The notes under the pieces were generated by a model. It had not been told where the DNA came from. It ran no database searches and was given only the letters and a program-made list of their open reading frames with translations. The translations under genes were made by a program, and so were the position numbers. DNA of 64,000 nucleotides from DYFC01 sp041658585. GTDB taxonomy: Bacteria > Nitrospirota > Thermodesulfovibrionia > Thermodesulfovibrionales > SM23-35. The first letter of the stretch is position 1. Each line of letters opens with the position of its first letter. Location: assembly GCA_041658585.1 (NCBI GenBank), contig JBAZZX010000004.1, positions 46,732 through 110,731 on the forward strand, written 5' to 3'. Shown here piece by piece: positions 1-7,847 of this stretch.

Positions 1-2
1 AG

Positions 3-329
3 GGATGGAAAGACAAACCCCGTAAGATAGAAAAAACAGTTTTGATACAGGAGAGAGATAGAATATTGAATGCAATAGTCAACTCGAAAATCTCTTTATT
101 GCAGAATGTAAATGAGAAGAAACAAATTATCGAGAAATTATTTGGGAAAAAAATCTCTGGGAAATTGAGCTTCATACCATCTGACAGTAAAGTCCTCGCA
201 AACGTCATTGTAGAAATTAAATACGGTTATTCAGGTTCCGGTGAGATTGTAAATAATTACGAAAAGGACGTAACAAAAATTGATTGTGGGAATGGAAATA
301 TAGCCTACCGTTTAAAGCCTACCCGATAA
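3..329 (+). CDS. Hypothetical protein, 5' end cut by window edge
   Basis: The frame is open to the left edge, so the gene almost certainly starts outside the window; the first start-like codon inside is a TTG at 42. The visible part is a charged N-terminal helix (RDRILNAIVNSK) followed by a more beta-rich segment ending SGSGEIVNNYEKD. I recognise no family. It lies in the phage-like element, on the same strand as the primase and terminase genes downstream, so it is probably an early gene of that element. Function unknown. Confidence 0.5.
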   Translation, partial: GWKDKPRKIEKTVLIQERDRILNAIVNSKISLLQNVNEKKQIIEKLFGKKISGKLSFIPSDSKVLANVIVEIKYGYSGSGEIVNNYEKDVTKIDCGNGNIAYRLKPTR

Positions 330-388
330 TTTTCAAAAACATCATACCCTTCATTTTTATTCCTAACGTACTGAAATAAAGTAATATT

Positions 389-425
389 TCGAGGGTACTG
401 AACATGTTCATGTTTAATACCTCGA
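389..425. promoter_or_regulatory. Imperfect dyad, possible operator
   Basis: The arms TCGAGGGTAC and GTTTAATACCTCGA flank a centre containing GAACATGTTC. The dyad sits 35 bases before the ATG at 461, at the head of the gene run that includes the primase. It could be a repressor operator of the element or a transcript hairpin. No cognate repressor is visible in the window. Confidence 0.3.
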
Positions 426-460
426 TACAGTAAGAGAAAAAGAAAACGTGGAGGCGCACG

Positions 461-706
461 ATGGAACCAAACGTAAAAGAGATTACCATTCGAGATTCAA
501 TTACCGCTGGAATCTGCAAGGCTTTTAACCTCGAAGTAACTCCCCAATATAACCCGAAGGAAGTCGTTTATAACATTCGCGGCAATGTGGATGAAGTCCT
601 TCAAAAAATAGCAGAGAATGTTCCAATCGGATCAAGAGATGTCTTGGAGTCAATAAAGAACTGCCGCAGCGCTATTTTTCTTTTTCGACAAGGAATAGCA
701 AGATGA
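461..706 (+). CDS. Hypothetical small protein of the phage-like element
   Basis: An 81-residue acidic/basic mixed protein with no recognisable motif. The ATG at 461 is preceded by a GTGGAGG ribosome-binding stretch. Its stop overlaps the next start (ATGA at 703-706), so it is translationally coupled to the 56-residue cysteine protein that follows, which in turn overlaps the primase. The position suggests a replication-module accessory gene; nothing in the sequence gives its activity. Confidence 0.5.
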   Translation: MEPNVKEITIRDSITAGICKAFNLEVTPQYNPKEVVYNIRGNVDEVLQKIAENVPIGSRDVLESIKNCRSAIFLFRQGIAR

Positions 707-873
707 AGACTGATCTGTTCGAATTCTGCACCTGTAAAATTTGCGGCACCTCTTCAATATTTGAACGAATCGAAACCCTTTCAACTGAGTATGGAACTGA
801 TTTTGTATGTGTCTGCAAAGAATGCGGGACTTTGTTTATAAGGCCTTACATTTGGCAGTTGCAGCATGGATAA
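703..873 (+). CDS. 56-residue Cys-rich (zinc-ribbon-like) protein
   Basis: This short ORF starts at an ATG overlapping the previous stop and ends inside the primase start region (ATG at 866). The translation has two paired-cysteine knuckles, CTCKICG near residues 9-14 and CVCKEC near residues 43-47, as in a zinc ribbon. The tight overlaps on both sides support it as a real gene. Small zinc-ribbon proteins are common in phage replication modules; whether it acts with the primase is inference. Confidence 0.55.
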   Translation: MKTDLFEFCTCKICGTSSIFERIETLSTEYGTDFVCVCKECGTLFIRPYIWQLQHG

Positions 874-2854
874 GCAAGATATTATTGACAGATTCGATAT
901 CAAGGGCTTTTATTCAGCTGAACTTCCATCAATTAAATGGAACGGTTCAGTAATGGGGCAGGCTATATGTCCATTTCATGAGGATACTAAGCCTTCTTTA
1001 ACTATTAATCTAAAAACCGCTCAATTCAAATGCTTTGGTTGTGATAAGAAGGGCAGTCTATTTGATTTCTATATGGCCCGGTATAACGTTGACTACAGGA
1101 CTGCTTTCAATACTCTTGCAAAAGAGGCTGGATTAAACATAGAAAAACCCCAACAAAAGAAGATCCTTAAGACATATGACTATGTTGACGAATCAGGGAA
1201 GATTATCTTCCAGACCGTCAGATATGATCCTAAAGACTTTAAACAAAGAAGGCCCGATGGTAAAGGGAATTGGCATTATAACCTTCAGGGAGTCCGATTA
1301 GTTCCCTATAACCTTCTCGAAGTACTAAAGACAAAAAGCATAATCATCGTTGAAGGGGAGAAAGACGTTGAAACATTGCGAGGTATCGGCCTTGTAGCTT
1401 CCTGTAATGCCATGGGAGCCGGTAAATGGAGACCGGAATACAATCAATACTTCCAAAGCAAAAAGATTGCTATTATCCCCGACAATGATAAACCAGGCCG
1501 TGATCATGCTGTATCTATTGCAAAGAACTTCAAAGGTATAGCCGAATCAATCAAGATTGTAGAACTTCCCGGCCTTCAGGATAAAGGGGATGTCACAGAC
1601 TGGATAAATCAAGGTCATAAAAAAGAAGAACTCATAGAGCTTATCAAGCAATCTCCTGAATGGACAGAGGAACAGCCTAAATCCCTTTTATCCTCTCTTC
1701 TAAAATGGAATGACATTCCCGCTCTCGATGTTAAAATCGAATACATCCTTGACAAACTTATTCCTAAAGGCGGTATAAGCCTTTTATTCGGTCGTGGTGG
1801 TATCGGCAAGACCTCCCTCAGTATGCAGATAGGCAGGTCAATAGCAAGCGGAATATCATTTGACATTCTTCAAGTGATTCAATCACCTGTTTACTACATT
1901 GACTTTGAAAACCCTTTAGCGGTCCTCAAGGAAAGACGCGAGAAGATAGGGCCATCAGAAAACCTTTATGTATGGCATATCTCGAATGAAATTCAACCGC
2001 CTAAACTGGATAGCATAGAATGGATTCGTTATAAGGAATTACCTCCCGGCTTATTAATCATTGATACTTTAAGGGCCTCTCATTTATCCGATGAGAATGA
2101 TTCAAAACCCATGAGCCTTATAATGGGAAGACTCAAAGAACTCCGGGAAATGGGATTCACCATCTTATTGTTACACCATACTCCAAAGGGGAACGAAAAC
2201 ACCTTCAAGGGAAGTACGGCGCTGCTCGATCTTTGTGATCACGTTTTGGGCTTAGAAGAAGTTAAAGACCTTGACGGAGAAAGCATTGAGTTTGACTGTC
2301 AGAACCTCTACAAGCTCGGAACGCGCATAAAGACAAGGTATGAGCCTCACAGTATCTATCTAACCTTCAATCCTGAAATAAAGGGCTTTAACATTGCCGT
2401 AGATCCGAATATCGAAAAAATGGAAGGTATCCATGAGATTCTTAGACAGTCACACGAACCATTAAAACAGAAGGAACTGAGAGAACGGATCAAAAATGAT
2501 ATGGACCTACCGGATAAAGAAGTTTGGCGATTATTAAAGAAGGGAACTGGTTTATATTGGAATATCGAAAAGGGCAGTAAAAATGCAACGCTTTATATAC
2601 CCCTAAAATCCAGTTTTTCAGTTTTTCAACCCCTTAATACCCGTAAAACTGAAAAACAGAAATCCGAAGAGTCCGAAACGGTAAAAAACAGAACCCTGTC
2701 TGATAGCAGTCAAACCCTTGCAAATACTGAGTTTGGCAGTTTTTCAAAGGGTACTGGACAAACTGAAAAACAGAAGAACTGTGAGCCATGCAACAGAATT
2801 GAGTTATGCATCATGTCTGAAGGACAAAAACAGCTTTGTGACGGGCCATTTTAA
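866..2854 (+). CDS. Phage-type primase-helicase (CHC2 zinc finger, Toprim, RecA-like ATPase)
   Basis: The 662-residue protein has three replication domains in order. A CHC2 zinc finger uses C35, H38, C56 and C59 (CPFH...CFGC). A Toprim domain around residues 150-240 carries IIIVEGEKD and IIPDNDKPGRD. A RecA/DnaB-like ATPase near residue 300 has the Walker A GRGGIGKTS. A winged-helix-like region follows, then a low-complexity Ser/Thr/Lys tail and a terminal four-cysteine cluster (CEPCNRIELC). It would synthesise primers and unwind DNA for replication of the integrated element. Its start overlaps the preceding short Cys gene. Confidence 0.88.
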   Translation: MDKQDIIDRFDIKGFYSAELPSIKWNGSVMGQAICPFHEDTKPSLTINLKTAQFKCFGCDKKGSLFDFYMARYNVDYRTAFNTLAKEAGLNIEKPQQKKILKTYDYVDESGKIIFQTVRYDPKDFKQRRPDGKGNWHYNLQGVRLVPYNLLEVLKTKSIIIVEGEKDVETLRGIGLVASCNAMGAGKWRPEYNQYFQSKKIAIIPDNDKPGRDHAVSIAKNFKGIAESIKIVELPGLQDKGDVTDWINQGHKKEELIELIKQSPEWTEEQPKSLLSSLLKWNDIPALDVKIEYILDKLIPKGGISLLFGRGGIGKTSLSMQIGRSIASGISFDILQVIQSPVYYIDFENPLAVLKERREKIGPSENLYVWHISNEIQPPKLDSIEWIRYKELPPGLLIIDTLRASHLSDENDSKPMSLIMGRLKELREMGFTILLLHHTPKGNENTFKGSTALLDLCDHVLGLEEVKDLDGESIEFDCQNLYKLGTRIKTRYEPHSIYLTFNPEIKGFNIAVDPNIEKMEGIHEILRQSHEPLKQKELRERIKNDMDLPDKEVWRLLKKGTGLYWNIEKGSKNATLYIPLKSSFSVFQPLNTRKTEKQKSEESETVKNRTLSDSSQTLANTEFGSFSKGTGQTEKQKNCEPCNRIELCIMSEGQKQLCDGPF

Positions 2855-2909
2855 TGAATGTGAACGAATCAGTAAATTACAGAAAAAATAGTGAAAAGGA
2901 GTGCAAGAC

Positions 2910-3197
2910 ATGGCAAATCTAAAACCTCGACAGGAAAACCTTAAGAACAAGGGAATGGGGAGGCCTAAAGGAGCAAAGAATAAATTCACCAACCTGAAAG
3001 ATACGTTCCTCAATGCGTTTGAATCAATTGGCGGAGAGGAAGAACTGGCAAAGTGGGCGAAGCAGAAGCGTAATCGTCAGTCATTTTACGGCATGATTGC
3101 AAAGATGTTGCCAAATAAGATTGAGGGCGAGATAAAACATAAAGAATCTGTAATCGTCAATGTCGTGGATTACTCTAAGGCGCTGAAAAGTGACTGA
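2910..3197 (+). CDS. Putative terminase small subunit
   Basis: I chose the ATG at 2910 because AAAGGA lies 9 bases upstream; an in-frame GTG at 2901 is the alternative. The 95-residue product has a basic GRPKGAKNKF motif typical of small phage DNA-packaging or DNA-binding proteins, followed by helices. It ends 8 bases inside the terminase large subunit gene. The assignment rests on the motif, the size and the position directly before terL. Confidence 0.6.
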   Translation: MANLKPRQENLKNKGMGRPKGAKNKFTNLKDTFLNAFESIGGEEELAKWAKQKRNRQSFYGMIAKMLPNKIEGEIKHKESVIVNVVDYSKALKSD

Positions 3198-4623
3198 ATT
3201 AAACCTCCCATATAATTATGAACCGAGAGATTACCAACTCTCCGTATTATCGGCTATAGATTCCGGGATAAAACGCGGTGTTTGTATTTGGCATAGACGC
3301 GCAGGCAAGGACAAAACCCTTCTAAATCTAATTATAAAAAAGATGTATCAGCGAGTCGGTATTTATTATTACTTCTTTCCAACTTATGCCCAAGGTAAAA
3401 AAATCATATGGGATGGGATAGACGGGATGGGATTTAAATTTCTGGATCATTTCCCGCCGGAACTGATTAGAAATCAGAATGCCACTGAGATGAAAATTAC
3501 TCTCGTTAACGGCTCGCTATTCCAAATTGTCGGGACGGATAATTACGATTCAATAGTTGGCACAAACCCTGTTGGGTGTGTCTTTAGTGAGTTTGCCTTG
3601 CAGGATCCGACAGCGTGGGAATATGTGAGACCGATCCTCCGAGAGAACGGCGGATGGGCGATATTCCCATATACACCGAGAGGATTCAATCACGGATGGG
3701 ATTTATACCAGATGGCCCAGAACGATCCTGATTGGTTTTGCGAGTTATTAACTGTCACTGATACCGGAGTATTGACTGAGGCCGATGTGGACGCAGAGAG
3801 GCGCGCTGGCATGCCGGAGCCACTCATCCAGCAGGAGTTCTACTGCTCGTTTGAACATGTTGAAGGTATGACGTTCAGAGAGCTTAACAAGGATGTTCAC
3901 ATGATAAAAGTTGAAAGCCCACCCAAATATCTCCATGAAGTATTTGACTTTGACAAAATGACACCGAGAGAGAATGTCAAGGTCTATCGCTCCTACGATT
4001 GGGGTTATGCTCATCCGGCAGCAGTCCTTTGGGGATTCAGCGACTTTGAGGGAAGGCTTTATATCTATCGGGAGTTATATTTTGCCGATGGTAATAATAT
4101 CGGAAGTCGTCTGATAACAAGAGAGCAGGCCCGGCGCATACATGACATTGAAGAGACGCACAGAGAAACCGACAGGATTATTATTGCGGTAGCTGATGCT
4201 TCTATTTGGGATAAAGAGAAATCACAGAATGAAAAGAATGAAGTTTTACCGTCCAACGCTGAGATTATGGCTTCAGAGAAGATTTACTTTGACCGGCAAT
4301 TATCCATAGATGTCAAGAAATCCCGGCTTCAGGGGGTTCAACAGATTCATGACAGACTCAGAATGGACGATAACGGGAAGCCGTATATGTTTGTTTTCAG
4401 TAATTGCAAACATTTTTGGCGTACAGTCCCATTTCTCCCATGTGACCCATTAGAAGCAGAGCTATACGATTCAGAGGCAGAAGATCATATCGCAGATGCT
4501 CTACGTTATCTATGCTCCGCCCGTCCCATGAAATCAAGAATATCCGAGAAGCAAGCGCCAAAGGGTAGCTTTACGGATATGATGACGCTGGTACAACAGC
4601 CAAAGAGAAGGTTGAGATATTGA
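3190..4623 (+). CDS. Phage terminase large subunit
   Basis: This 477-residue packaging motor has an N-terminal ATPase with a Walker A-like stretch (WHRRAGKDKT) and a Walker B-like VFSEFAL. The C-terminal RNase H-fold nuclease has the acidic residues expected: SYDWGYAHP, VADASIWD and DHIADALRY. The length fits the family. It overlaps the putative small subunit gene upstream. Unusually, the genes that follow are a nuclease and the integrase, not a portal or capsid gene. Confidence 0.9.
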   Translation: MTELNLPYNYEPRDYQLSVLSAIDSGIKRGVCIWHRRAGKDKTLLNLIIKKMYQRVGIYYYFFPTYAQGKKIIWDGIDGMGFKFLDHFPPELIRNQNATEMKITLVNGSLFQIVGTDNYDSIVGTNPVGCVFSEFALQDPTAWEYVRPILRENGGWAIFPYTPRGFNHGWDLYQMAQNDPDWFCELLTVTDTGVLTEADVDAERRAGMPEPLIQQEFYCSFEHVEGMTFRELNKDVHMIKVESPPKYLHEVFDFDKMTPRENVKVYRSYDWGYAHPAAVLWGFSDFEGRLYIYRELYFADGNNIGSRLITREQARRIHDIEETHRETDRIIIAVADASIWDKEKSQNEKNEVLPSNAEIMASEKIYFDRQLSIDVKKSRLQGVQQIHDRLRMDDNGKPYMFVFSNCKHFWRTVPFLPCDPLEAELYDSEAEDHIADALRYLCSARPMKSRISEKQAPKGSFTDMMTLVQQPKRRLRY

Positions 4624-4626
4624 GAT

Positions 4627-4842
4627 ATGCCGATTTATAACGGATCGTACATCCCCTTTGATGCGGACAGGATAGCTGAGATTATTCTTAACGGTGAAGA
4701 GGTTCAACCCGATCCTTTCGCGCCGCTCATAAGTCAAAGAACGCGAATTGAAGAGGCAATAAGGCAGAGAAAGTCGTCCATATCCAGATTCAGTGAAAGC
4801 AAGGCTCTATTACATTTACGGCAGTTATGGCGAAATGCCTAA
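4627..4842 (+). CDS. Hypothetical small protein between terL and nuclease
   Basis: A 71-residue hydrophilic product (starting MPIYNGSYIPFD) with a basic C-terminal helix rich in Arg and Ser. It starts three bases after the terL stop and overlaps the beginning of the nuclease gene. No family recognised. The compact packing supports a real gene of the element. Confidence 0.45.
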   Translation: MPIYNGSYIPFDADRIAEIILNGEEVQPDPFAPLISQRTRIEEAIRQRKSSISRFSESKALLHLRQLWRNA

Positions 4843-5134
4843 CTGGAAGAACCTCGAAAGAAAAGCTGCCAGAGTCCTCGGCGGTAAACGAAACAGTCGG
4901 GGAATGGATTTTAGCCTATCCATGTCCGACGTAGAACATCCTCTGCTATCCATCGAGTGCAAATACCGGAAAAAGATAAGCGGATTCTTGAAGGACGGTC
5001 TGAAGCAGGCTGAAAGGTACGCCCCTGGAAAGATTCCGGTCCTCGTCCTCAAAGAGAAGGGAATGAGAGGGGAACTTACTGTTCTCCGGCTTTCAGATTT
5101 TCAACGGTTGTTCGGAGAGATAAAGGGACTGTGA
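4835..5134 (+). CDS. PD-(D/E)XK nuclease, Holliday-junction resolvase-like
   Basis: The 99-residue protein shows a compact PD-(D/E)XK layout: an N-terminal Glu in NLERKAARVLGG, Asp in SRGMDFS, and the IECKYRK strand supplying the ExK pair. This spacing is typical of small archaeal/phage Holliday junction resolvases. I chose the ATG at 4835; a GTG at 4793 would add 14 residues, and neither has a clear ribosome-binding site. It would trim branched DNA before packaging or during recombination. The end overlaps the integrase start (GTGA). Confidence 0.6.
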   Translation: MPNWKNLERKAARVLGGKRNSRGMDFSLSMSDVEHPLLSIECKYRKKISGFLKDGLKQAERYAPGKIPVLVLKEKGMRGELTVLRLSDFQRLFGEIKGL

Positions 5135-6387
5135 AAGACAGCTTGATAATTCCTGAACATGAGATTTATAATTCTGCATCTCTCCATTCAAGGGAATTAT
5201 CAATGGCCGGTAAAATAAGAACGCGCGAAAAATGTCCCACCTGTAAGAAACCTTTTGTAATCAAAGAGGAGACGGATATTTTCTGTCTCACGTGTAATAC
5301 AAGGCCGAAAACCTTCTTTATTTTCCTTTATTTCGATAAAGGCAAGCATCGAATCCCCCGAGACACAGATGGTCATATTTTGGATTCATACCGCCGCGCT
5401 CACAGGCTTTTAGAGACAATCAGAAGAGAGATAGATCAAGGTATCTTCTCTTTATCGAATTACCTTCCCAAAGAGATTGAGAGATTCAGGGGAAAGGTAC
5501 TCTTTCCGAAGTGGTATGAGGTGAAGGTATCAGAAGGCCGGGCACCTTCACATATCAGAGAGATCGAGAGATACGTCAGGCTGTATTACAAGCCTTTCTT
5601 TGATACGACTGATATGAGAAAGATCAGGGCTGGGGATATCGAGGATTTTTATATGAAGCTTCCGGGACATCTCAAGGCCAAGACGAAGAAGAACATCCTT
5701 ATTGAACTCCGGGCCTTTCTTCACTGGCTTTATAGGCGGGAGATTATTGCGAGGGTTCCGGCGTTCCCTAAAGTCGATGTGCCGGAACCTTCCGTTAATC
5801 CTATAGATAGGACAATGCAACTGAAGATATTGAGCCATGTGCAATCGTGGAGGCTGAGAGATATTATAGAATTCCTTATTCACCATCCTATCAGACCTGG
5901 GGAGGCAAGGGCGCTGCAGATTGAGGACGTGCTTCTGAAAGAGCATCATATTTGGATTAGGAAGACTTTCAGCATGAAAACCCTTAAAAACCGGAAGAAT
6001 AAAAATTCCTACGTGCTGCCATTATCGTCATATTTCCTGAATATGCTGGAAAGGCTCTGCAAAAATAAACTGCCGAAGGCTTTCATCTTTATTAATCAAT
6101 ATGGGAATCCTTTTTCAAATGGATCTCTCGAAGTTGCATGGAACCGAGCGAAGATAAAAGCTGGGCTTGGGCATCTTAGGACGACACTTTACGAAGGAAC
6201 CCGTCATTCATGGGGAACGCAGGCTGTCAATGACGGGATTGACCTCAATCTTATTCAGGGAGCCATGGGGCACAGTTCTTCGGAGATGACGAAAAGATAC
6301 GCGAGACTGAAAGCAGAGGGTCTTAGAAGCATCATGGAAAAAATGGAAGGTTCAACGTCCGATGGTGCACAAATGGTGCAAAATTGA
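5131..6387 (+). CDS. Tyrosine recombinase / integrase with N-terminal zinc ribbon
   Basis: The 418-residue site-specific recombinase has an N-terminal two-knuckle zinc ribbon (CPTCKKPF, then CLTCNTRP), a SAM-like core-binding domain and a C-terminal catalytic domain. Catalytic residues visible are the Arg in HPIRPGEAR, the Arg-His of EGTRHSWG, the His of GHSSSEM and the nucleophile in KRYARL. The first His of the usual HxxRH box is Glu here. It is read toward, and stops 44 bases before, a tRNA 3' end, as expected for an integrase beside its attachment site. Start is the GTG overlapping the previous stop. Confidence 0.92.
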   Translation: MKDSLIIPEHEIYNSASLHSRELSMAGKIRTREKCPTCKKPFVIKEETDIFCLTCNTRPKTFFIFLYFDKGKHRIPRDTDGHILDSYRRAHRLLETIRREIDQGIFSLSNYLPKEIERFRGKVLFPKWYEVKVSEGRAPSHIREIERYVRLYYKPFFDTTDMRKIRAGDIEDFYMKLPGHLKAKTKKNILIELRAFLHWLYRREIIARVPAFPKVDVPEPSVNPIDRTMQLKILSHVQSWRLRDIIEFLIHHPIRPGEARALQIEDVLLKEHHIWIRKTFSMKTLKNRKNKNSYVLPLSSYFLNMLERLCKNKLPKAFIFINQYGNPFSNGSLEVAWNRAKIKAGLGHLRTTLYEGTRHSWGTQAVNDGIDLNLIQGAMGHSSSEMTKRYARLKAEGLRSIMEKMEGSTSDGAQMVQN

Positions 6388-6430
6388 AACGATACATTTC
6401 TAAAAGCCTTACTGGTAAAGGCTTGAGGGG

Positions 6431-6466
6431 TATGCTGTGCGGGTTCAAATCCCGCCTTCGGCACCA
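6431..6466 (+). other. tRNA 3'-end fragment (attachment site of the integrated element)
   Basis: A T-arm (GCGGG, loop TTCAAAT, CCCGC) is followed by an acceptor 3' strand CTTCGGC, discriminator A and encoded CCA. The matching 5' acceptor strand (GCCGAAG) is absent upstream, where the integrase tail lies instead, so this is only the 3' part of a tRNA. The acceptor strand fits a Leu- or Ser-type tRNA. This is the usual result of integration into a tRNA gene and marks the right boundary of the element. Confidence 0.75.
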
Positions 6467-6593
6467 AACAAATCCTTTAATAGCAAGCACTTACCCAAGT
6501 ATTATGTAAAATAAAACCGCAAACTAATGCTATATTTAGCCCGGATTATTCACAAATTTTTCTGATTGAACTGAGGATAGAGTATTTGCGCTT

Positions 6594-6623
6594 TCTCCTC
6601 GGCGAATCCGCCTGAGGCGGACA
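6594..6623. repeat. Palindromic micro-repeat, copy 1
   Basis: A ~30-base unit starting TTCTCCTCGGCGAATCCGCC and ending in the perfect hairpin TCCGCC-TGA-GGCGGA. A near-identical unit occurs at 50908-50938, inside another repeat. It lies between the tRNA fragment and the hicA promoter. It is probably a small dispersed palindromic repeat. Confidence 0.6.
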
Positions 6624-6652
6624 TTCTCGGTCGTTCAGTAACTGTTGTTTAG

Positions 6653-6681
6653 TTGCAACATCTTTTCTACAGTGCTATCAT
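6653..6681 (+). promoter_or_regulatory. Promoter of hicAB, probably leaderless
   Basis: TTGCAA (6653-6658) and TATCAT (6676-6681) are separated by 17 bases. The hicA ATG at 6688 is only seven bases after the -10 box and has no ribosome-binding site, so transcription probably starts at or near the start codon. The -35 box overlaps an inverted repeat (GTTG/CAAC), a plausible site for HicB autorepression. Confidence 0.45.
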
Positions 6682-6687
6682 ATTTGC

Positions 6688-6948
6688 ATGAGCAAGTCTG
6701 AAAAGCTGTTGCAGAGGTTTTTGTCAAAGCCGAAGGATTTCACATTCGAGGAACTGAGCAAACTACTGAAGAGTTTCGGATACGAAGAGGCAAAGACAGG
6801 TAAGACTTCAGGGTCGAGGGTTGCGTTCATCAATCATCGGACAAAGAACATCATCCGGTTGCACATACCGCACCCGAACCCGGAGCTTAAACCTTACCAG
6901 TTGAATGACGTGCAAGAGGCATTAAGAAAAGCGGAGGTGATCAAATGA
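6688..6948 (+). CDS. hicA: HicA-family toxin
   Basis: The 86-residue product has the small double-stranded-RNA-binding-like fold pattern of HicA mRNA interferases: FTFEELSKLLKSFGY, then a Gly-Ser turn, then strands ending LHIPHPN and the basic LKPYQL segment. In this variant the usual GSH catalytic histidine is replaced by GSR, as I recall for a branch of the family. It ends overlapping hicB (ATGA). Predicted to degrade mRNA when free of antitoxin. Confidence 0.75.
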   Translation: MSKSEKLLQRFLSKPKDFTFEELSKLLKSFGYEEAKTGKTSGSRVAFINHRTKNIIRLHIPHPNPELKPYQLNDVQEALRKAEVIK

Positions 6949-7280
6949 AAGACGTACTAACCTATAAGAACTTTGTCGGTTCCGTGCATTTCAGCGCCGA
7001 AGACAAGGTATTTCACGGCAAGATTGAAGGAATTGGTGATCTGATAATGTTCGAGGGACAAAGCGTCAATGAACTTATAAATGCGTTTCACGAAGCGGTA
7101 AATGATTACCTTGAACTTTGTAAAGAAGCCGGCAAGGAGCCTGAACGTCCCTTTAAAGGCAGTTTCAATGTAAGGATACCGTCAGACCTTCATAGAAAGG
7201 CCGCGAAAAAGGCTACTATAATGGGTATATCCCTGAATCAACTCGTACAGAAGGCATTGGAAGAAAAGGTAGCCGTCTAA
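6945..7280 (+). CDS. hicB: HicB-family antitoxin
   Basis: The 111-residue protein has an N-terminal degenerate RNase H-like HicB domain (VHFSAEDKVFHGKIEGIGD, ELINAFHEAVNDYLE) and a C-terminal ribbon-helix-helix (FNVRIPSDLHRKAAKKA) for DNA binding. It starts in the last codons of hicA, giving coupled translation. It should neutralise HicA and repress the operon. Position just outside the tRNA scar suggests an acquired module. Confidence 0.85.
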   Translation: MKDVLTYKNFVGSVHFSAEDKVFHGKIEGIGDLIMFEGQSVNELINAFHEAVNDYLELCKEAGKEPERPFKGSFNVRIPSDLHRKAAKKATIMGISLNQLVQKALEEKVAV

Positions 7281-7358
7281 GTAGACCAGGAATACGGCTA
7301 TGAGACTGTTAATATTTAGAGAAACATATACTGAATATTGTTATGAGAGGAGGAATGT

Positions 7359-7844
7359 TTGACAGTGATAAAGAAGCTTACCCATATCGATAAGCAGGGC
7401 AGGGCTCGGATGGTGGATGTCACGGAAAAACCGGCGACAAAAAGAGTTGCCATTGCAAGGGGTTCCATCCGCATGAAGCCGGAAACTCTTCAGCTTATTA
7501 CGGAGAACAAAGTTCCTAAAGGTGACGTGCTTTCTACGGCACGGATAGCCGGAATAATGGCGGCAAAAAAGACCTGTGAATTGATACCGATGTGCCATCC
7601 GTTGAACCTCACTTCAATATCCGTAGAATTCACCCTTGACAGTCCAAAGAGCAAAATAGATATAGAGGCACAGGTAAAGATTGTCGGACGGACAGGGGTT
7701 GAGATGGAGGCATTGACTGCCGTATCCGCTGCGGCTTTGACTATTTATGATATGTGCAAGGCAGTGGACAGGGAAATGGTCATCTCTGATATCATGCTTA
7801 TGGAGAAGCGCGGCGGGAAAAGCGGAGTGTTCAAAAGGAAGTAA
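7359..7844 (+). CDS. moaC: Cyclic pyranopterin monophosphate synthase MoaC
   Basis: MoaC converts the MoaA product (3',8-cyclo-7,8-dihydro-GTP) to cyclic pyranopterin monophosphate in molybdenum cofactor synthesis. The 161-residue sequence has the family signatures MVDVTEKP, KKTCELIPMCHPL, GRTGVEMEALTAVS and YDMCKAVD. The start is a TTG at 7359 just after GAGGAGG; the GTG at 7365 is an alternative. No other moa gene is visible nearby. It converges, with a 3-base gap, on the DUF4388 gene. Confidence 0.93.
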   Translation: MTVIKKLTHIDKQGRARMVDVTEKPATKRVAIARGSIRMKPETLQLITENKVPKGDVLSTARIAGIMAAKKTCELIPMCHPLNLTSISVEFTLDSPKSKIDIEAQVKIVGRTGVEMEALTAVSAAALTIYDMCKAVDREMVISDIMLMEKRGGKSGVFKRK

Positions 7845-7847
7845 ATA

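Noticed and set aside
6382..6466. A complete tRNA in the integrase 3' end
   Set aside because: The 5' acceptor GCCGAAG and D-arm are absent; only the 3' end matches a tRNA.
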